Assembly (NCBI RefSeq): GCF_900100955.1
Contig: NZ_FNCC01000011.1
Coordinates: 1-64,000 of the forward strand
Reading direction: 5' to 3'
Origin: Lentzea fradiae
GTDB lineage: Bacteria > Actinomycetota > Actinomycetes > Mycobacteriales > Pseudonocardiaceae
Length of the DNA: 64,000 nt
The notes beneath the pieces are model-generated. The model was not told the origin of the DNA and ran no database searches. It saw nothing but the letters and a program-made list of their open reading frames with translations. Positions 49,433-57,524 of this stretch are shown here, piece by piece (position 1 is the stretch's first letter; every line of letters begins with the position of its first letter). Both the position numbers and the translations under genes were made by a program.

Positions 49433-50047
49433 CTAGACCCCGTTCGTGATGAACCCCTGCACGGACGACGCGACGAGCTGCACGGCGATCGCGGCCAGCA
49501 GGAGGCCCGCGATCTTGGCCATCAGCAGGATGCCGCTCTCCTTGAACACCTTGATCAGCAGGCCGGCGGAGCGCAGCGTCGCCAGCAGGACGAGGTGCAC
49601 GGTCACGATCGCCGCGGCCAGGGCGAGGTAGGAGGCCCAGTCGCCGCCCGCCTGGCGGACGAACACGATGGTCGCGGCGATGGCGCCGGGGCCCGCGAGC
49701 AGCGGGGTGCCGAGGGGCACGAGGGCGATGTTGACGTCCTCCACCTCGGGGTGGTTGGTCGCGCCCTTCCCGGTGAGCAGGTCGAGCGCGATGAGCAGCA
49801 GCAGGAGGCCGCCCGCGCCCTGGAGCGCGGGGATGCCGATGTGCATGTACGCGAGGATCGAGTTGCCCGCGACGGCGAAGAGCGTGATCACCAGGAACGA
49901 CACGAGCACGCCCTGCCGTGCGGCGCGTTTGCGGGCGTCGCGGGACTTGCGGCCGACCAGGCCGAGGAAGACCGGGACGGTTCCGGGCGGGTCCATGATC
50001 ACGAGCAGCGTGATGGTCGCCTCGATGTAGAGCCGCACGTCCACCAC
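49433..50047 (-). CDS. MarC-family membrane protein
   Basis: The protein has 204 residues with six transmembrane helices. The family features are MDPPGTVPVFLGL in the first helix region and LGTPLLAGPGAIAATIVF in the fourth. Despite the name, MarC proteins have no proven drug role. GTG codons at 50047 and 50044 are alternatives. It starts 13 bases after the PHP gene stop, same strand, so the two are probably cotranscribed. Its stop is one base from the convergent ArsC-like stop. Confidence 0.88.
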   Translation of the reverse strand: MVDVRLYIEATITLLVIMDPPGTVPVFLGLVGRKSRDARKRAARQGVLVSFLVITLFAVAGNSILAYMHIGIPALQGAGGLLLLLIALDLLTGKGATNHPEVEDVNIALVPLGTPLLAGPGAIAATIVFVRQAGGDWASYLALAAAIVTVHLVLLATLRSAGLLIKVFKESGILLMAKIAGLLLAAIAVQLVASSVQGFITNGV

Positions 50048-50060
50048 GCTGCCCACCGCC

Positions 50061-50918
50061 CTAGCCGACGAGGATCTCGGCGCCTGTCGCCCTGTCGGCC
50101 AGAGCATCCAGCATCTCCGGCGCGGTCGTCTCCGCGCCGAGCCGGACCGTCTTGTTCGTGCCGTGGTAGTCACTCGACCCGGTGATCACGAGACCGAGCT
50201 CGCCGGCGAGCGCCCGCAGGGACGCGCGGGTCTCCTCGTCGTGGTCGGGGTGGTCCACCTCGACGCCCGCCAGGCCGATCTCGGCGAGCTCGCGCACGAC
50301 GGAGGGTGCGACGACGGGGCCGCGGGAGCGGGCGAACGGGTGGGCGAGGACGGTGACGCCGCCGGCCTCGGTGATCATCTCGATGGCGCGTTCAACGGGC
50401 GTGTCGGTGCGGCCGACGTAGTACTGGCCGCCGGTGAGGTAGGTGGCGAAGGCTTCGTCGACGGACGTCACGACACCGGCGCGGATCAGCGCCTGGGCGA
50501 GGTGGGGGCGACCGGCGGGGGCGTCGAAGGGCAGCCGGGCCATCAGGTCGACCGGGTCGATCGGGAAGCCGTCGGCCCGCATCATCTCGGCCATCTTCTG
50601 CAGCCGGTGCCGCCGTTCCTCGCGCAGCCGGGACTGCTCCTTCATCAGCATGGCGTGCGTCGGGTCGTAGAGGTACGCCAGGAGATGAACGGTGATCGTG
50701 CGGCCGTAGCCGTCAGGCGAGGCGCAGGACAGCTCGGCGCCGCGCACCAGCTTGAGACCGGGCGGGAGCGCCGCGGCGGCCTCCGCCCATCCGGCGGCGG
50801 TGTCGTGGTCGGTGATCGCCACCGCGTCGAGTCCTGCCAGTGCCGCCGCCCTCACGAGGTCTGCGGGGCTGTCGGTGCCGTCGGACTCGGTCGAATGGGT
50901 GTGCAGATCGATGGCCAC
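50061..50918 (-). CDS. PHP-domain phosphoesterase
   Basis: The protein has 285 residues. Metal-binding motifs DLHTHSTESDGT, AITDHDT, ELSC, VLAHPF and TGSSDYHG are those of PHP-family enzymes such as YciV/RnaAM (3',5'-nucleotide phosphatase, 5'-end RNA exonuclease). It likely hydrolyses pAp-type nucleotides or short RNA, but the substrate is inferred. Its position upstream of marC and downstream of the bPH2 gene is typical of actinobacteria. Confidence 0.88.
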   Translation of the reverse strand: MAIDLHTHSTESDGTDSPADLVRAAALAGLDAVAITDHDTAAGWAEAAAALPPGLKLVRGAELSCASPDGYGRTITVHLLAYLYDPTHAMLMKEQSRLREERRHRLQKMAEMMRADGFPIDPVDLMARLPFDAPAGRPHLAQALIRAGVVTSVDEAFATYLTGGQYYVGRTDTPVERAIEMITEAGGVTVLAHPFARSRGPVVAPSVVRELAEIGLAGVEVDHPDHDEETRASLRALAGELGLVITGSSDYHGTNKTVRLGAETTAPEMLDALADRATGAEILVG

Positions 50919-50954
50919 GACGTCCAGTGTGGACGACGCCGGAAACCGGCTCCG

Positions 50955-51515
50955 CTACGGGACCATCTTCTTCCCGCGCGCCGCCCGCTGGGCCTTGATC
51001 ATCGAGAAGCGCTCGGCCTGGGCCTTCTTGTCGCCGAAGGTCAGCTCCGAGATGGCGTCGTACACCTCTTCGGGGTCCGGCAGGTACTCCAGGCGGTTGA
51101 GCGCCTGGATCTGACCGGCCGACTCCACGATGAGCGTGCCGTAGCCGAGCATGCGCCCGCCGACGGTGCGCTCGTAGGTGAGGTCGGTGACCTTGCTGAT
51201 GGGCATCATCGCGACCTTGGTCTCGAAGACGCCCGATGTCAGCATGAACCGCTTGTCGGTGACGACGATGCGTTCGACCCACCACTCGATGATGAAGTAC
51301 GCGAGCCGCAGCAGCACGAGCAGCGCTCCGTACCACAGCACGTTCTGGAGCAGGCTCGCGTCCGCCGGGAGCAGGTACGAGATCATCATGAAGCCGGCGA
51401 GCAGCGCCGCCGCCTCCAGGACGTCCCAGACCAGGTAGGACCAGTGCCTGCGCACCCGGATGACCCGACGCTCGCTCGACAGCAGGTAGTCGTCCGGATC
51501 ACGTGGTGCGAACAT
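50955..51515 (-). CDS. Membrane protein with bacterial PH domain (bPH2)
   Basis: The protein has 186 residues. Two transmembrane helices (about 30-48 and 58-76) are followed by a bPH2/DUF304 domain (RIVVTDKRFMLTSGVF, KVTDLTYERTVGGRMLGYG). The C-terminal tail is basic (KAQRAARGKKMVP). Function unknown; bPH2 proteins may organise membrane complexes. Same strand as the PHP gene, 36 bases upstream. Confidence 0.85.
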   Translation of the reverse strand: MFAPRDPDDYLLSSERRVIRVRRHWSYLVWDVLEAAALLAGFMMISYLLPADASLLQNVLWYGALLVLLRLAYFIIEWWVERIVVTDKRFMLTSGVFETKVAMMPISKVTDLTYERTVGGRMLGYGTLIVESAGQIQALNRLEYLPDPEEVYDAISELTFGDKKAQAERFSMIKAQRAARGKKMVP

Positions 51516-51579
51516 GCGCTACCAGCCCTTCCCTGACCAGCCAGTGCCCTTGTCCCTGCCCCGCGGCGAACCCCTGGGC

Positions 51580-51738
51580 CTAGAACAATTGTCGCACGAA
51601 GGTGATCAGGGCCTCAGCCGCAGTTCGCAGCGAGTTGAGGATGTTCTGCACCAGCTGAGCCGCTTGCTGCGGCTCGGCGATGAGGAAGAACAGCAGCAAG
51701 GCGATTCCGGCGAAAGTGAGAATCTTCTTCAAGTTCAC
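51580..51738 (-). CDS. Small single-span membrane protein
   Basis: The protein has 52 residues from the GTG chosen (NLKKILTFAGIALLLFF...). One hydrophobic helix precedes an amphipathic tail (AQLVQNILNSLRTAAEAL). A GTG three codons upstream and a longer form from 51798 are possible. Similar tiny proteins occur in many actinomycetes without known role. It lies 64 bases upstream of the bPH2 gene, same strand. Confidence 0.6.
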   Translation of the reverse strand: MNLKKILTFAGIALLLFFLIAEPQQAAQLVQNILNSLRTAAEALITFVRQLF

Positions 51739-51873
51739 GGTGTCCACCCCGTCCGCGTTCGCACCCGTTTGGCGCCGTTCGTGACCGTTGTACAGCACGA
51801 TCCGGCACCTCGGGAGATTTGTACCGCAGCCGGGGTAGTGGACAGCACCGCCGTTCCGGTGTGACTACGCTTC

Positions 51874-52293
51874 GTGTTTGTGACGGGTAGCGATCGGCGA
51901 GTCATCCGGTGTGTCGGTGCGATCGTGCATGACTCGTCCGGGCGACTCCTGCTCGTGCGACGCGCCAATCCGCCTGGTGAGGGCAGGTGGTCGATCCCAG
52001 GTGGGCGAGTGGAGTCTGGGGAGACGGACAGTGACGCCGTGACTAGGGAAGTCGCGGAGGAGACGGGACTCTCCGTCACCGTGGGCCGGCTCGTCGGCAG
52101 CGTCGAGCGACCGGCCCCGAACGGGCTCTACGCCATCCACGACTACGAATGCCAGGTCACGGCGGGTGTGCTCCGAGCGGGCGACGACGCATCGGAGGTC
52201 GCTTGGGCCGACAGTGCGACGTTGGCCACACTGCCGCTCACCGACGGCCTCCTGGGAGCGCTCTCAGACTGGAACTGCCTGCCCCGCGCCTGA
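51874..52293 (+). CDS. Nudix hydrolase
   Basis: The protein has 139 residues. The Nudix box GRVESGETDSDAVTREVAEE followed by TGLSV matches GX5EX7REUXEEXGU in full. It begins with a beta strand (RVIRCVGAIVHDSSGRLLLVRR). It is MutT/ADP-ribose pyrophosphatase-like; the substrate cannot be told. GTG codons at 51874 and 51880 are both possible starts, with little Shine-Dalgarno, so the mRNA may be nearly leaderless. Confidence 0.85.
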   Translation: MFVTGSDRRVIRCVGAIVHDSSGRLLLVRRANPPGEGRWSIPGGRVESGETDSDAVTREVAEETGLSVTVGRLVGSVERPAPNGLYAIHDYECQVTAGVLRAGDDASEVAWADSATLATLPLTDGLLGALSDWNCLPRA

Positions 52294-52330
52294 TCGGTTT
52301 CACGCGAAAGGGGACAGCTCCCGCGCCTCC

Positions 52331-53329
52331 TCAGCGCCAGACGAGACGCTGCCCGTGGGCCTCGGTGGTCGCGAGAGTGGTCGTGGAGACCTCGGATTCA
52401 CGCACTCGGACCAGTCGCAGCTCGCCCTCCTCGTGCGCGGCCCACCACGCAGGTCTGCCCAAAGCCGACAAAGCGGGCACGAGGTCGAGGCCGGACCCGC
52501 TCGTCATGACGACGACCGGCGCGTCGATCGGCTCGACGGCCTTGGCGAGGTCCTCGACCGGGTCGCCCGCCACCAGGCGGGGCGGGTTCTTGCGCAGCAC
52601 CCCGCAGGCCACCCCGAACAGGCGCAGGCGCTCCGGCTGGTCCGCCCACACGCAGGCTTCCAGCCACGCGTAGGCGTCCTCGTCGGTCAGGTCGGCCGGG
52701 GCGACGCCGATGCCCGCCTTCGCGGCCACCTTGACGGTCTTCGGCAGCTTTGGCAGCGCGGCGCCCGGCGCGAGCTCCAGCGCGCAGTGCAGGCCGAGCG
52801 CGGCCTTGGCGGGGCCCGCGACGACCTGGCCCGCCTCGGCGGTCTGGTAGCGGTACGAGTACTGGTCGAGCCCGAGCAGCAGACCGGCGGTCGTCGCGGC
52901 CTCCACGAGCCCGATGGGCGCGCCCGCCTGCTTCGCCGCGGCGGCGACGGCCGGGTAGAGCAGGGCGGCGCGGCGCACCTCGTTGGTCTGGATCACCTGC
53001 GAGCCCACCAGCGCCCGCACGCGGTCGCCGCGTTCCAGCAGGAAGTCGCGGAACAACGGCCAGGTGCTCTCGTCCGCGCCGTAGGTGCCGCCCAGCGACG
53101 GGTAGTAGTTGGAGAGCTGGTGGAACGGCTCGGCCTGCACGAGCCGGTGCGCCGCCGCCAGGAGCAGCTCGCCGGTGGCGTTCTCCTCGGTGGCGGCGGT
53201 CAGCAGGCCGGCGACCTCCGGATCCTCGGCGGCACGCGAAGCCAGGTGTTCGTAGAGCGGCGAGATGCCCGCCGCCTGTTCCGCGAACGCGCGCAGTCGT
53301 CGCTGTGCCAGGTCCAGAGAGGTCGTCAC
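52331..53329 (-). CDS. DUF2332 protein, copy 1
   Basis: The protein has 332 residues. The family motifs FHQLSNYYPSLGG, SQVIQTNEVRR and CVWADQPERL are present. The region that is glycine-rich in other members (EIGASGGLNL) reads VEAATTAGLLLGLDQYSYRY, so any nucleotide-binding loop is degenerate. Function unknown. It starts one base after the MaoC stop and is surely cotranscribed. A longer paralogue lies at 55703. Confidence 0.85.
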   Translation of the reverse strand: MTTSLDLAQRRLRAFAEQAAGISPLYEHLASRAAEDPEVAGLLTAATEENATGELLLAAAHRLVQAEPFHQLSNYYPSLGGTYGADESTWPLFRDFLLERGDRVRALVGSQVIQTNEVRRAALLYPAVAAAAKQAGAPIGLVEAATTAGLLLGLDQYSYRYQTAEAGQVVAGPAKAALGLHCALELAPGAALPKLPKTVKVAAKAGIGVAPADLTDEDAYAWLEACVWADQPERLRLFGVACGVLRKNPPRLVAGDPVEDLAKAVEPIDAPVVVMTSGSGLDLVPALSALGRPAWWAAHEEGELRLVRVRESEVSTTTLATTEAHGQRLVWR

Positions 53330-53330
53330 G

Positions 53331-53834
53331 TCACTCCTTGGGTTCGGGGCGCCCAGGCTGCTCTCCACCGCGGGACTCGCCGTAGGACCGCTTCGGCACC
53401 ATGACCTTGCGCCTGAAGATGCACACGACCGTGCCGTCCTGCTTGTAGCCCCGAGTCTCCACGTAGACGACACCCCTGTCGTCCTTGGACTTGGACGGCG
53501 TCTTGTCGAGCACCTCGGTCTCACCGTAGATCGTGTCGCCGTGGAACGTCGGCTTCACGTGCCGCAGCGACTCGATCTCCAGGTTCGCGATGGCCTTGCC
53601 GGAGACGTCGGGCACGGACATTCCGAGCAGCAACGAGTAGATGTAGTTGCCGACGACGACGTTCTTGCCGAAGTCCGTCGTGTTCTCCGCGTAGTTCACG
53701 TCCATGTGGAGCGGGTGGTGGTTCATGGTGAGCAGGCAGAACAGGTGGTCGTCGTACTCCGTCACCGTCTTGCCCGGCCAGTGCTTGTAAACCGCTCCGA
53801 CCTCGAACTCCTCGTAGTACCGACCGAACTGCAC
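53331..53834 (-). CDS. MaoC-family hydratase
   Basis: The protein has 167 residues with a hot-dog fold. The hydratase motif YDDHLFCLLTMNHHPLHMD and GNYIYSLLLGMSV match MaoC/mesaconyl-CoA hydratase-type enzymes, in which Asp and His are catalytic. It probably acts on a CoA thioester. GGAGGAACG just before the GTG fixes the start. It is divergent from the corA leader region and coupled to the DUF2332 gene. Confidence 0.88.
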   Translation of the reverse strand: MQFGRYYEEFEVGAVYKHWPGKTVTEYDDHLFCLLTMNHHPLHMDVNYAENTTDFGKNVVVGNYIYSLLLGMSVPDVSGKAIANLEIESLRHVKPTFHGDTIYGETEVLDKTPSKSKDDRGVVYVETRGYKQDGTVVCIFRRKVMVPKRSYGESRGGEQPGRPEPKE

Positions 53835-53971
53835 CGTTCCTCCAACTACGTGTGATCGAGATCTGTCCCGGGTGGGAAGACAGTCTTCACACGGAGGGAG
53901 TACCCTCGGCAACCGGTGTGTGAGGATTTCCACCACCAGTGACTTCGCCCCGAGGAGGTGAGGACCCCTAA

Positions 53972-54031
53972 ATGAGCAAGGACCCCCACCCTGCCAGTAC
54001 CAAGCGCGTCCTCACCGAGGTGATCTTCTAG
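53972..54031 (+). CDS. Candidate leader peptide upstream of corA
   Basis: This short frame of 19 residues (MSKDPHPASTKRVLTEVIF) is preceded by GAGGAGG and GAGG Shine-Dalgarno-like sequences. Acidic and Pro residues near the start (DPHP) recall the enterobacterial Mg2+ leader MgtL (PDPTP), in which such residues destabilise ribosomes at low Mg2+. Its stop codon overlaps the first of two mutually exclusive hairpins. It has no counterpart to compare here, and its expression is inference. Confidence 0.5.
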   Translation: MSKDPHPASTKRVLTEVIF

Positions 54032-54055
54032 TTCCTTCTGGAACGTTTGAGTTCC
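54031..54055 (+). promoter_or_regulatory. Mutually exclusive hairpins before corA, possible attenuator
   Basis: GGAAC (54040-54044) can pair either with GTTCC at 54031-54035 (loop TTCT) or with GTTCC at 54051-54055 (loop GTTTGA). The first arm overlaps the stop codon of the short leader frame. A small GTGC-TTTC-GCAC hairpin follows at 54074-54085. Stems are only five base pairs and no T-run is seen. Confidence 0.4.
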
Positions 54056-54120
54056 TCGGTCAGGGCGCCCGTCGTGCTTTCGCACTTCCACGCCGGCGTG
54101 TGTACCTGGAGGAACTCACC

Positions 54121-55200
54121 ATGCCCAGCCTTCCCTCGATCCGCGGAAGAGGCTCCCAGCGGGGTGCCACGGGCCACGTCCCGCACGTGCCCGTGCCGTT
54201 GTCGCACTACGTGGTCGACTGCGCCGTTTACGTGGACGGCAAGCGTTTGCCGGGCCGCTGGACGCACACGGACGCCGTCAAAGAGGTGCGCAGGCGCAAG
54301 GACGGGTTCGTCTGGATCGGGCTGCACGAGCCGGACGCCGAGCAGATCCAGGGCATCGCGGACACGTTCGGGCTGCACGAGCTGGCCGTGGAGGACGCGG
54401 TGCACGCGCACCAGCGGCCGAAGCTGGAGCGCTACGACAATACGCTCTTCATGGTCTTCAAGACGGTTCGTTACGTCACGAACTCCTCGCCCGACTCCGC
54501 CAACGAGATCGTCGAGTCCGGCGAGATCATGGTGTTCCTGGGCAAGGACTTCGTCATCACCGTGCGGCACGGCAACCACTCGGGGCTGTCGAAGCTCCGT
54601 CACGTGCTGGAGGAGGACACCGAGCGGCTGGAGATCGGTCCCTCCGCGGTGCTGCACGCGATCGCGGACCAGGTGGTGGACAACTACCTCGACGTGACGG
54701 ACCACATCGAGGACGACATCGACCGCATGGAGGAGCGGGTCTTCGCGCCGCGCACCGAGGTGAGCGCCGAGCAGATCTACATGTTCAAGCGCGAGGTCGT
54801 GGAGCTGCGCCGCGCGGTCATGCCGCTCGCGAACCCGTTGCGGCGCTTGGCGGAGGGCTACACGCCGCTCATCCCCGAGCAGGTGCGGGCGTTCTTCCGC
54901 GACGTCGACGACCACCTCACCGAGGTGTCCGAGCGGGTGACGGCGTTCGACGAGCTGCTGACGACGCTGGTCGACGCGACGCTCGCGAAGATCACGCTGC
55001 AGCAGAACACCGACATGCGCAAGATCACCTCGTGGGTCGCGATCATCTCGGTGCCCACGATGGTGGTCGGCGTCTACGGGATGAACTTCGACTACATGCC
55101 CGAGCTGAAGTGGAAGTTCGGTTATCCGCTGATCATGAGCCTGGTCCTGGTGGCGTGCCTGACGCTCTACCGAATACTGCGCCGAAATCGCTGGCTGTAG
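54121..55200 (+). CDS. corA: CorA-family magnesium/cobalt channel
   Basis: The protein has 359 residues. A large N-terminal cytoplasmic alpha/beta domain and the long stalk helix (about 175-290) lead to two C-terminal transmembrane helices. The family-defining GMN motif in VYGMNFDYMPEL is at 320-322, and a basic tail (RRNRW) follows. It forms a pentameric Mg2+ (or Co2+/Ni2+) channel. GGAGG is eight bases before the ATG. The unusually complex 150-base leader suggests post-transcriptional control. Confidence 0.95.
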   Translation: MPSLPSIRGRGSQRGATGHVPHVPVPLSHYVVDCAVYVDGKRLPGRWTHTDAVKEVRRRKDGFVWIGLHEPDAEQIQGIADTFGLHELAVEDAVHAHQRPKLERYDNTLFMVFKTVRYVTNSSPDSANEIVESGEIMVFLGKDFVITVRHGNHSGLSKLRHVLEEDTERLEIGPSAVLHAIADQVVDNYLDVTDHIEDDIDRMEERVFAPRTEVSAEQIYMFKREVVELRRAVMPLANPLRRLAEGYTPLIPEQVRAFFRDVDDHLTEVSERVTAFDELLTTLVDATLAKITLQQNTDMRKITSWVAIISVPTMVVGVYGMNFDYMPELKWKFGYPLIMSLVLVACLTLYRILRRNRWL

Positions 55201-55244
55201 TTCCGGTTTCGTTCGCGTTTTCTCGGTTGCAGAAGAGGTTCGCC

Positions 55245-55340
55245 GTGCCCAGGTTGCTCACCAACATCCGTTTCTGGATCCTCGCCTTCCTGCTCTGCTG
55301 GATCACCACCGTCTTCGTGCTGATCAGCGGAACGCCCTGA
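55245..55340 (+). CDS. 31-residue membrane microprotein
   Basis: The sequence has one hydrophobic helix (FWILAFLLCWITTVFVLI) after RLLTNIR. GAAGAGG lies seven bases before the GTG. It ends one base before the start of the next gene, whose first 26 residues are clearly homologous (RRLTNLRFWIIVFAVGWLAM). It looks like either a duplicated membrane anchor kept as a microprotein or a truncated copy. Function unknown. Confidence 0.55.
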   Translation: MPRLLTNIRFWILAFLLCWITTVFVLISGTP

Positions 55341-55341
55341 C

Positions 55342-55719
55342 GTGCGCCGCCGGCTGACCAACCTGCGGTTCTGGATCATCGTGTTCGCGGTGGGCTGGCT
55401 CGCGATGGTCTTCGTGTCGATCGCCTTCTGGCCGGAACCCGGCGAGGAGTCGCCGGACGAGCTGGCCGTGAGCGTGACGAACGCGTTGCGCGCACAGGAC
55501 TTCCACAAGCTGGAGCCGTTGCTCTCGGCCGGTGGCGAAGAGGTCGCCAAGTCGACCGTCGAGCACTTCCGCGGCACGCGGGTCGAGCGCGGTTCCTACC
55601 GCGACGGCGCTGTCGTCGTCGAGTACACGCACGCCGGGACGCGCGCGGAGTTCCGGTTGCCGGTCGAGGTGCACGACGGCCGGTTCGTGGTGAACCCGGT
55701 GCTCACTCCCACCGGGTGA
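55342..55719 (+). CDS. Membrane-anchored small protein
   Basis: The protein has 125 residues. An N-terminal helix (LRFWIIVFAVGWLAMVFVSIAFW) is followed by a DUF4878-like/NTF2-like extracytoplasmic domain (DELAVSVTNALRAQDFHKLEPLL; GAVVVEYTHAGTRAEFRLPV). The GTG is one base after the stop of the microprotein gene. The 3' end overlaps the convergent DUF2332 gene by 17 bases. Function unknown; it may form an operon with corA. Confidence 0.72.
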   Translation: MRRRLTNLRFWIIVFAVGWLAMVFVSIAFWPEPGEESPDELAVSVTNALRAQDFHKLEPLLSAGGEEVAKSTVEHFRGTRVERGSYRDGAVVVEYTHAGTRAEFRLPVEVHDGRFVVNPVLTPTG

Positions 55720-56827
55720 CGTCCCAGGTGAAGGGCGTGCCGTGCCCCTCGCCGTGCCCCAGGTTCAACGAGATGCCCGCCGGCCACAGCTTGAGCAGCA
55801 GCTCGAACCGGTACTCCGCGTCCGGGCCGTCCACGCGGCGCGGCTCGAACACCAGCAGCGCCAGCGGTGTCGTGGGCGTCGCCTTCGCCGCCGCGTCGGC
55901 CAGCACGGCCCTGCCCATCGCCCGGTCCGCCGGGGAGACGTACTGCCACACCACCGAATGCCACACGACGGTGAGCACGTCCCGTTCGACGCGGGCGAGC
56001 CGCTGCGCGAGCCACTCGGGGCCCGCCGACCGGTCGACCCTCACCGGGTCGGTCGCCGCGAGGTCGAGCGCGTCGCGCAGCCGCCGCCAGCGCTCCAGCT
56101 GGTCGGCCCAGACGAACGAGCTGAGGTGCAGCCGTCCGTCCTCTGTGGACACGTCGACCGGGTTGAGGTCGCAGCCCGCCCGTCCGACGACGCGCAGCCG
56201 GTGGCCGAGGTCAGCCGGTGGCCTGCCGGTCCACTCCGGGTCGAGCACGAGGAGGCTGTCCTCGTCGCCGAGCACCCGGTCCTCCAGCCGGTAGCCGACG
56301 TGGTGCGGGCGCAGGTTGAGCCCGCCGCTCGCGCCGATCTCCAGCAGACGGACGCAGAACGGCACGCTCCTGCCCGCCGCCTTCGCGGCCTCCTGGGCGG
56401 CGACCAGCAGCCCGCCGTACAGGGGCGCGCTGCGGCCCGGTTCGTTGGTCTGCACGACCGTCGCCTGAACCCGCTGCCGCAGCAGGTCGGCGTGCTCCTC
56501 CAGGGCAGGCAGCGCGTCCTGCCACAGCGTCGGCAGGTGCGGCGAGCCGCCGACGGTCGGGTAGTGCTTCGCGAGGCCCTGCGCACGGCCTTCGAGCACG
56601 AGCCGGTGCACGGCGCCCGCGAACCGCAGACCGGGCACGGTTCCCTCGCGGTCGCGTTCGGAACCGGCCATGATCCGCGCGGTGACACCGCCGCGGCGGA
56701 GGTCGTCCGCGGCGTCGTCCAGCAGCCGCCCGGTCAGCGGGCTGCGGTCGCGGCACGTGTCGGCGGCCGCGGTGAACAACTCGGCAAGCACGGCGTTGAC
56801 GCTAATGGGAGCGCTGTCCCGCGTCAT
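55703..56827 (-). CDS. DUF2332 protein, copy 2
   Basis: The protein has 374 residues, a longer paralogue of the DUF2332 protein at 52331. It has VQTNEPGRSAPLYGGLL, the glycine-rich LLEIGASGGLNLRPHHVGYRLE (reminiscent of a SAM-binding motif I), VWADQLERWRRL, and late VVWHSVVWQYV. The intact glycine loop suggests this copy is functional where copy 1 is degenerate. Biochemical role unknown. It is divergent from the metallophosphoesterase gene. Confidence 0.85.
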   Translation of the reverse strand: MTRDSAPISVNAVLAELFTAAADTCRDRSPLTGRLLDDAADDLRRGGVTARIMAGSERDREGTVPGLRFAGAVHRLVLEGRAQGLAKHYPTVGGSPHLPTLWQDALPALEEHADLLRQRVQATVVQTNEPGRSAPLYGGLLVAAQEAAKAAGRSVPFCVRLLEIGASGGLNLRPHHVGYRLEDRVLGDEDSLLVLDPEWTGRPPADLGHRLRVVGRAGCDLNPVDVSTEDGRLHLSSFVWADQLERWRRLRDALDLAATDPVRVDRSAGPEWLAQRLARVERDVLTVVWHSVVWQYVSPADRAMGRAVLADAAAKATPTTPLALLVFEPRRVDGPDAEYRFELLLKLWPAGISLNLGHGEGHGTPFTWDVTRWE

Positions 56828-56855
56828 CCGGAGAAAGCCTCATTACGCTGCTGGG

Positions 56856-57524
56856 ATGGTGCGGGTGCTCGCGGTGTCGGACGAGGTCGTCGAACAGCTG
56901 TGGACCGAGCAGGTGCGGTCCTACCGGGTCGACCTGGTCCTCGCGGCCGGTGACCTGCCGTTCGACTACCTGGAGTTCCTGGTCAACGCGCTGGAGAGAC
57001 CGCTGGTGTTCGTGCCCGGCAACCACGACACCGACCTGTCCGGCTACACGAACGTGCGCGGCCTGTGGACCAAGGCCGGCCTGCCGGCGCGCTGGCCGGG
57101 CCCCGCCGGTGCGGTGAACGCCGACGAACGCGTGGTCGACGTGGCCGGGCTGCGCATCGCGGGCCTCGGTGGTTCGATCCGCTACAACAAGGGGCCGAAC
57201 CAGTGGACGGAACGGCAGCAGGCACGCCGGGCCCGCCGGGTGTCCCGGCTGGCGGGGTGGCGCAGGCTGCGGGACGGACGTGGCGTGGACGTGCTGCTGA
57301 CCCACTCGCCGCCGGCGGGCTGCGGGGACGAGCCGGACCCTCCCCACCGCGGGTTCGAGTGCCTGCACGGCCTGGTCTCGCGCCTGCGGCCGTCGTTCCT
57401 GCTCCACGGGCACATCCACCCGCACGGCGTGCCGCGCCCCGACCGGGTGCTGGGACCGACGAGGCTGGTCAACGTCGTGGGGCACAAGGTGCTGGACATC
57501 CCGGGAGGCAACGATGAGACATGA
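56856..57524 (+). CDS. Metallophosphoesterase
   Basis: The protein has 222 residues. Calcineurin-like motifs: AAGDLPFDY (GDxx), VPGNHDTD (GNHD), LLTHSPP and LHGHIHPHG (GHxH). The first metal motif DxH is replaced by SDEV at the N-terminus, so one ligand differs from the canonical site. The start ATG (VRVLAVSDEV) is preferred because the fold begins there. Its stop overlaps the ParB-like gene start by 11 bases, so the two proteins probably work together. Confidence 0.82.
   Translation: MVRVLAVSDEVVEQLWTEQVRSYRVDLVLAAGDLPFDYLEFLVNALERPLVFVPGNHDTDLSGYTNVRGLWTKAGLPARWPGPAGAVNADERVVDVAGLRIAGLGGSIRYNKGPNQWTERQQARRARRVSRLAGWRRLRDGRGVDVLLTHSPPAGCGDEPDPPHRGFECLHGLVSRLRPSFLLHGHIHPHGVPRPDRVLGPTRLVNVVGHKVLDIPGGNDET

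Noticed and set aside
53846..54091. A minus-strand 81-residue frame over the corA leader
   Set aside because: It lacks a ribosome site and a recognisable fold, and would overlap the start region of the MaoC gene's promoter; the plus-strand leader frame has the better initiation signal.
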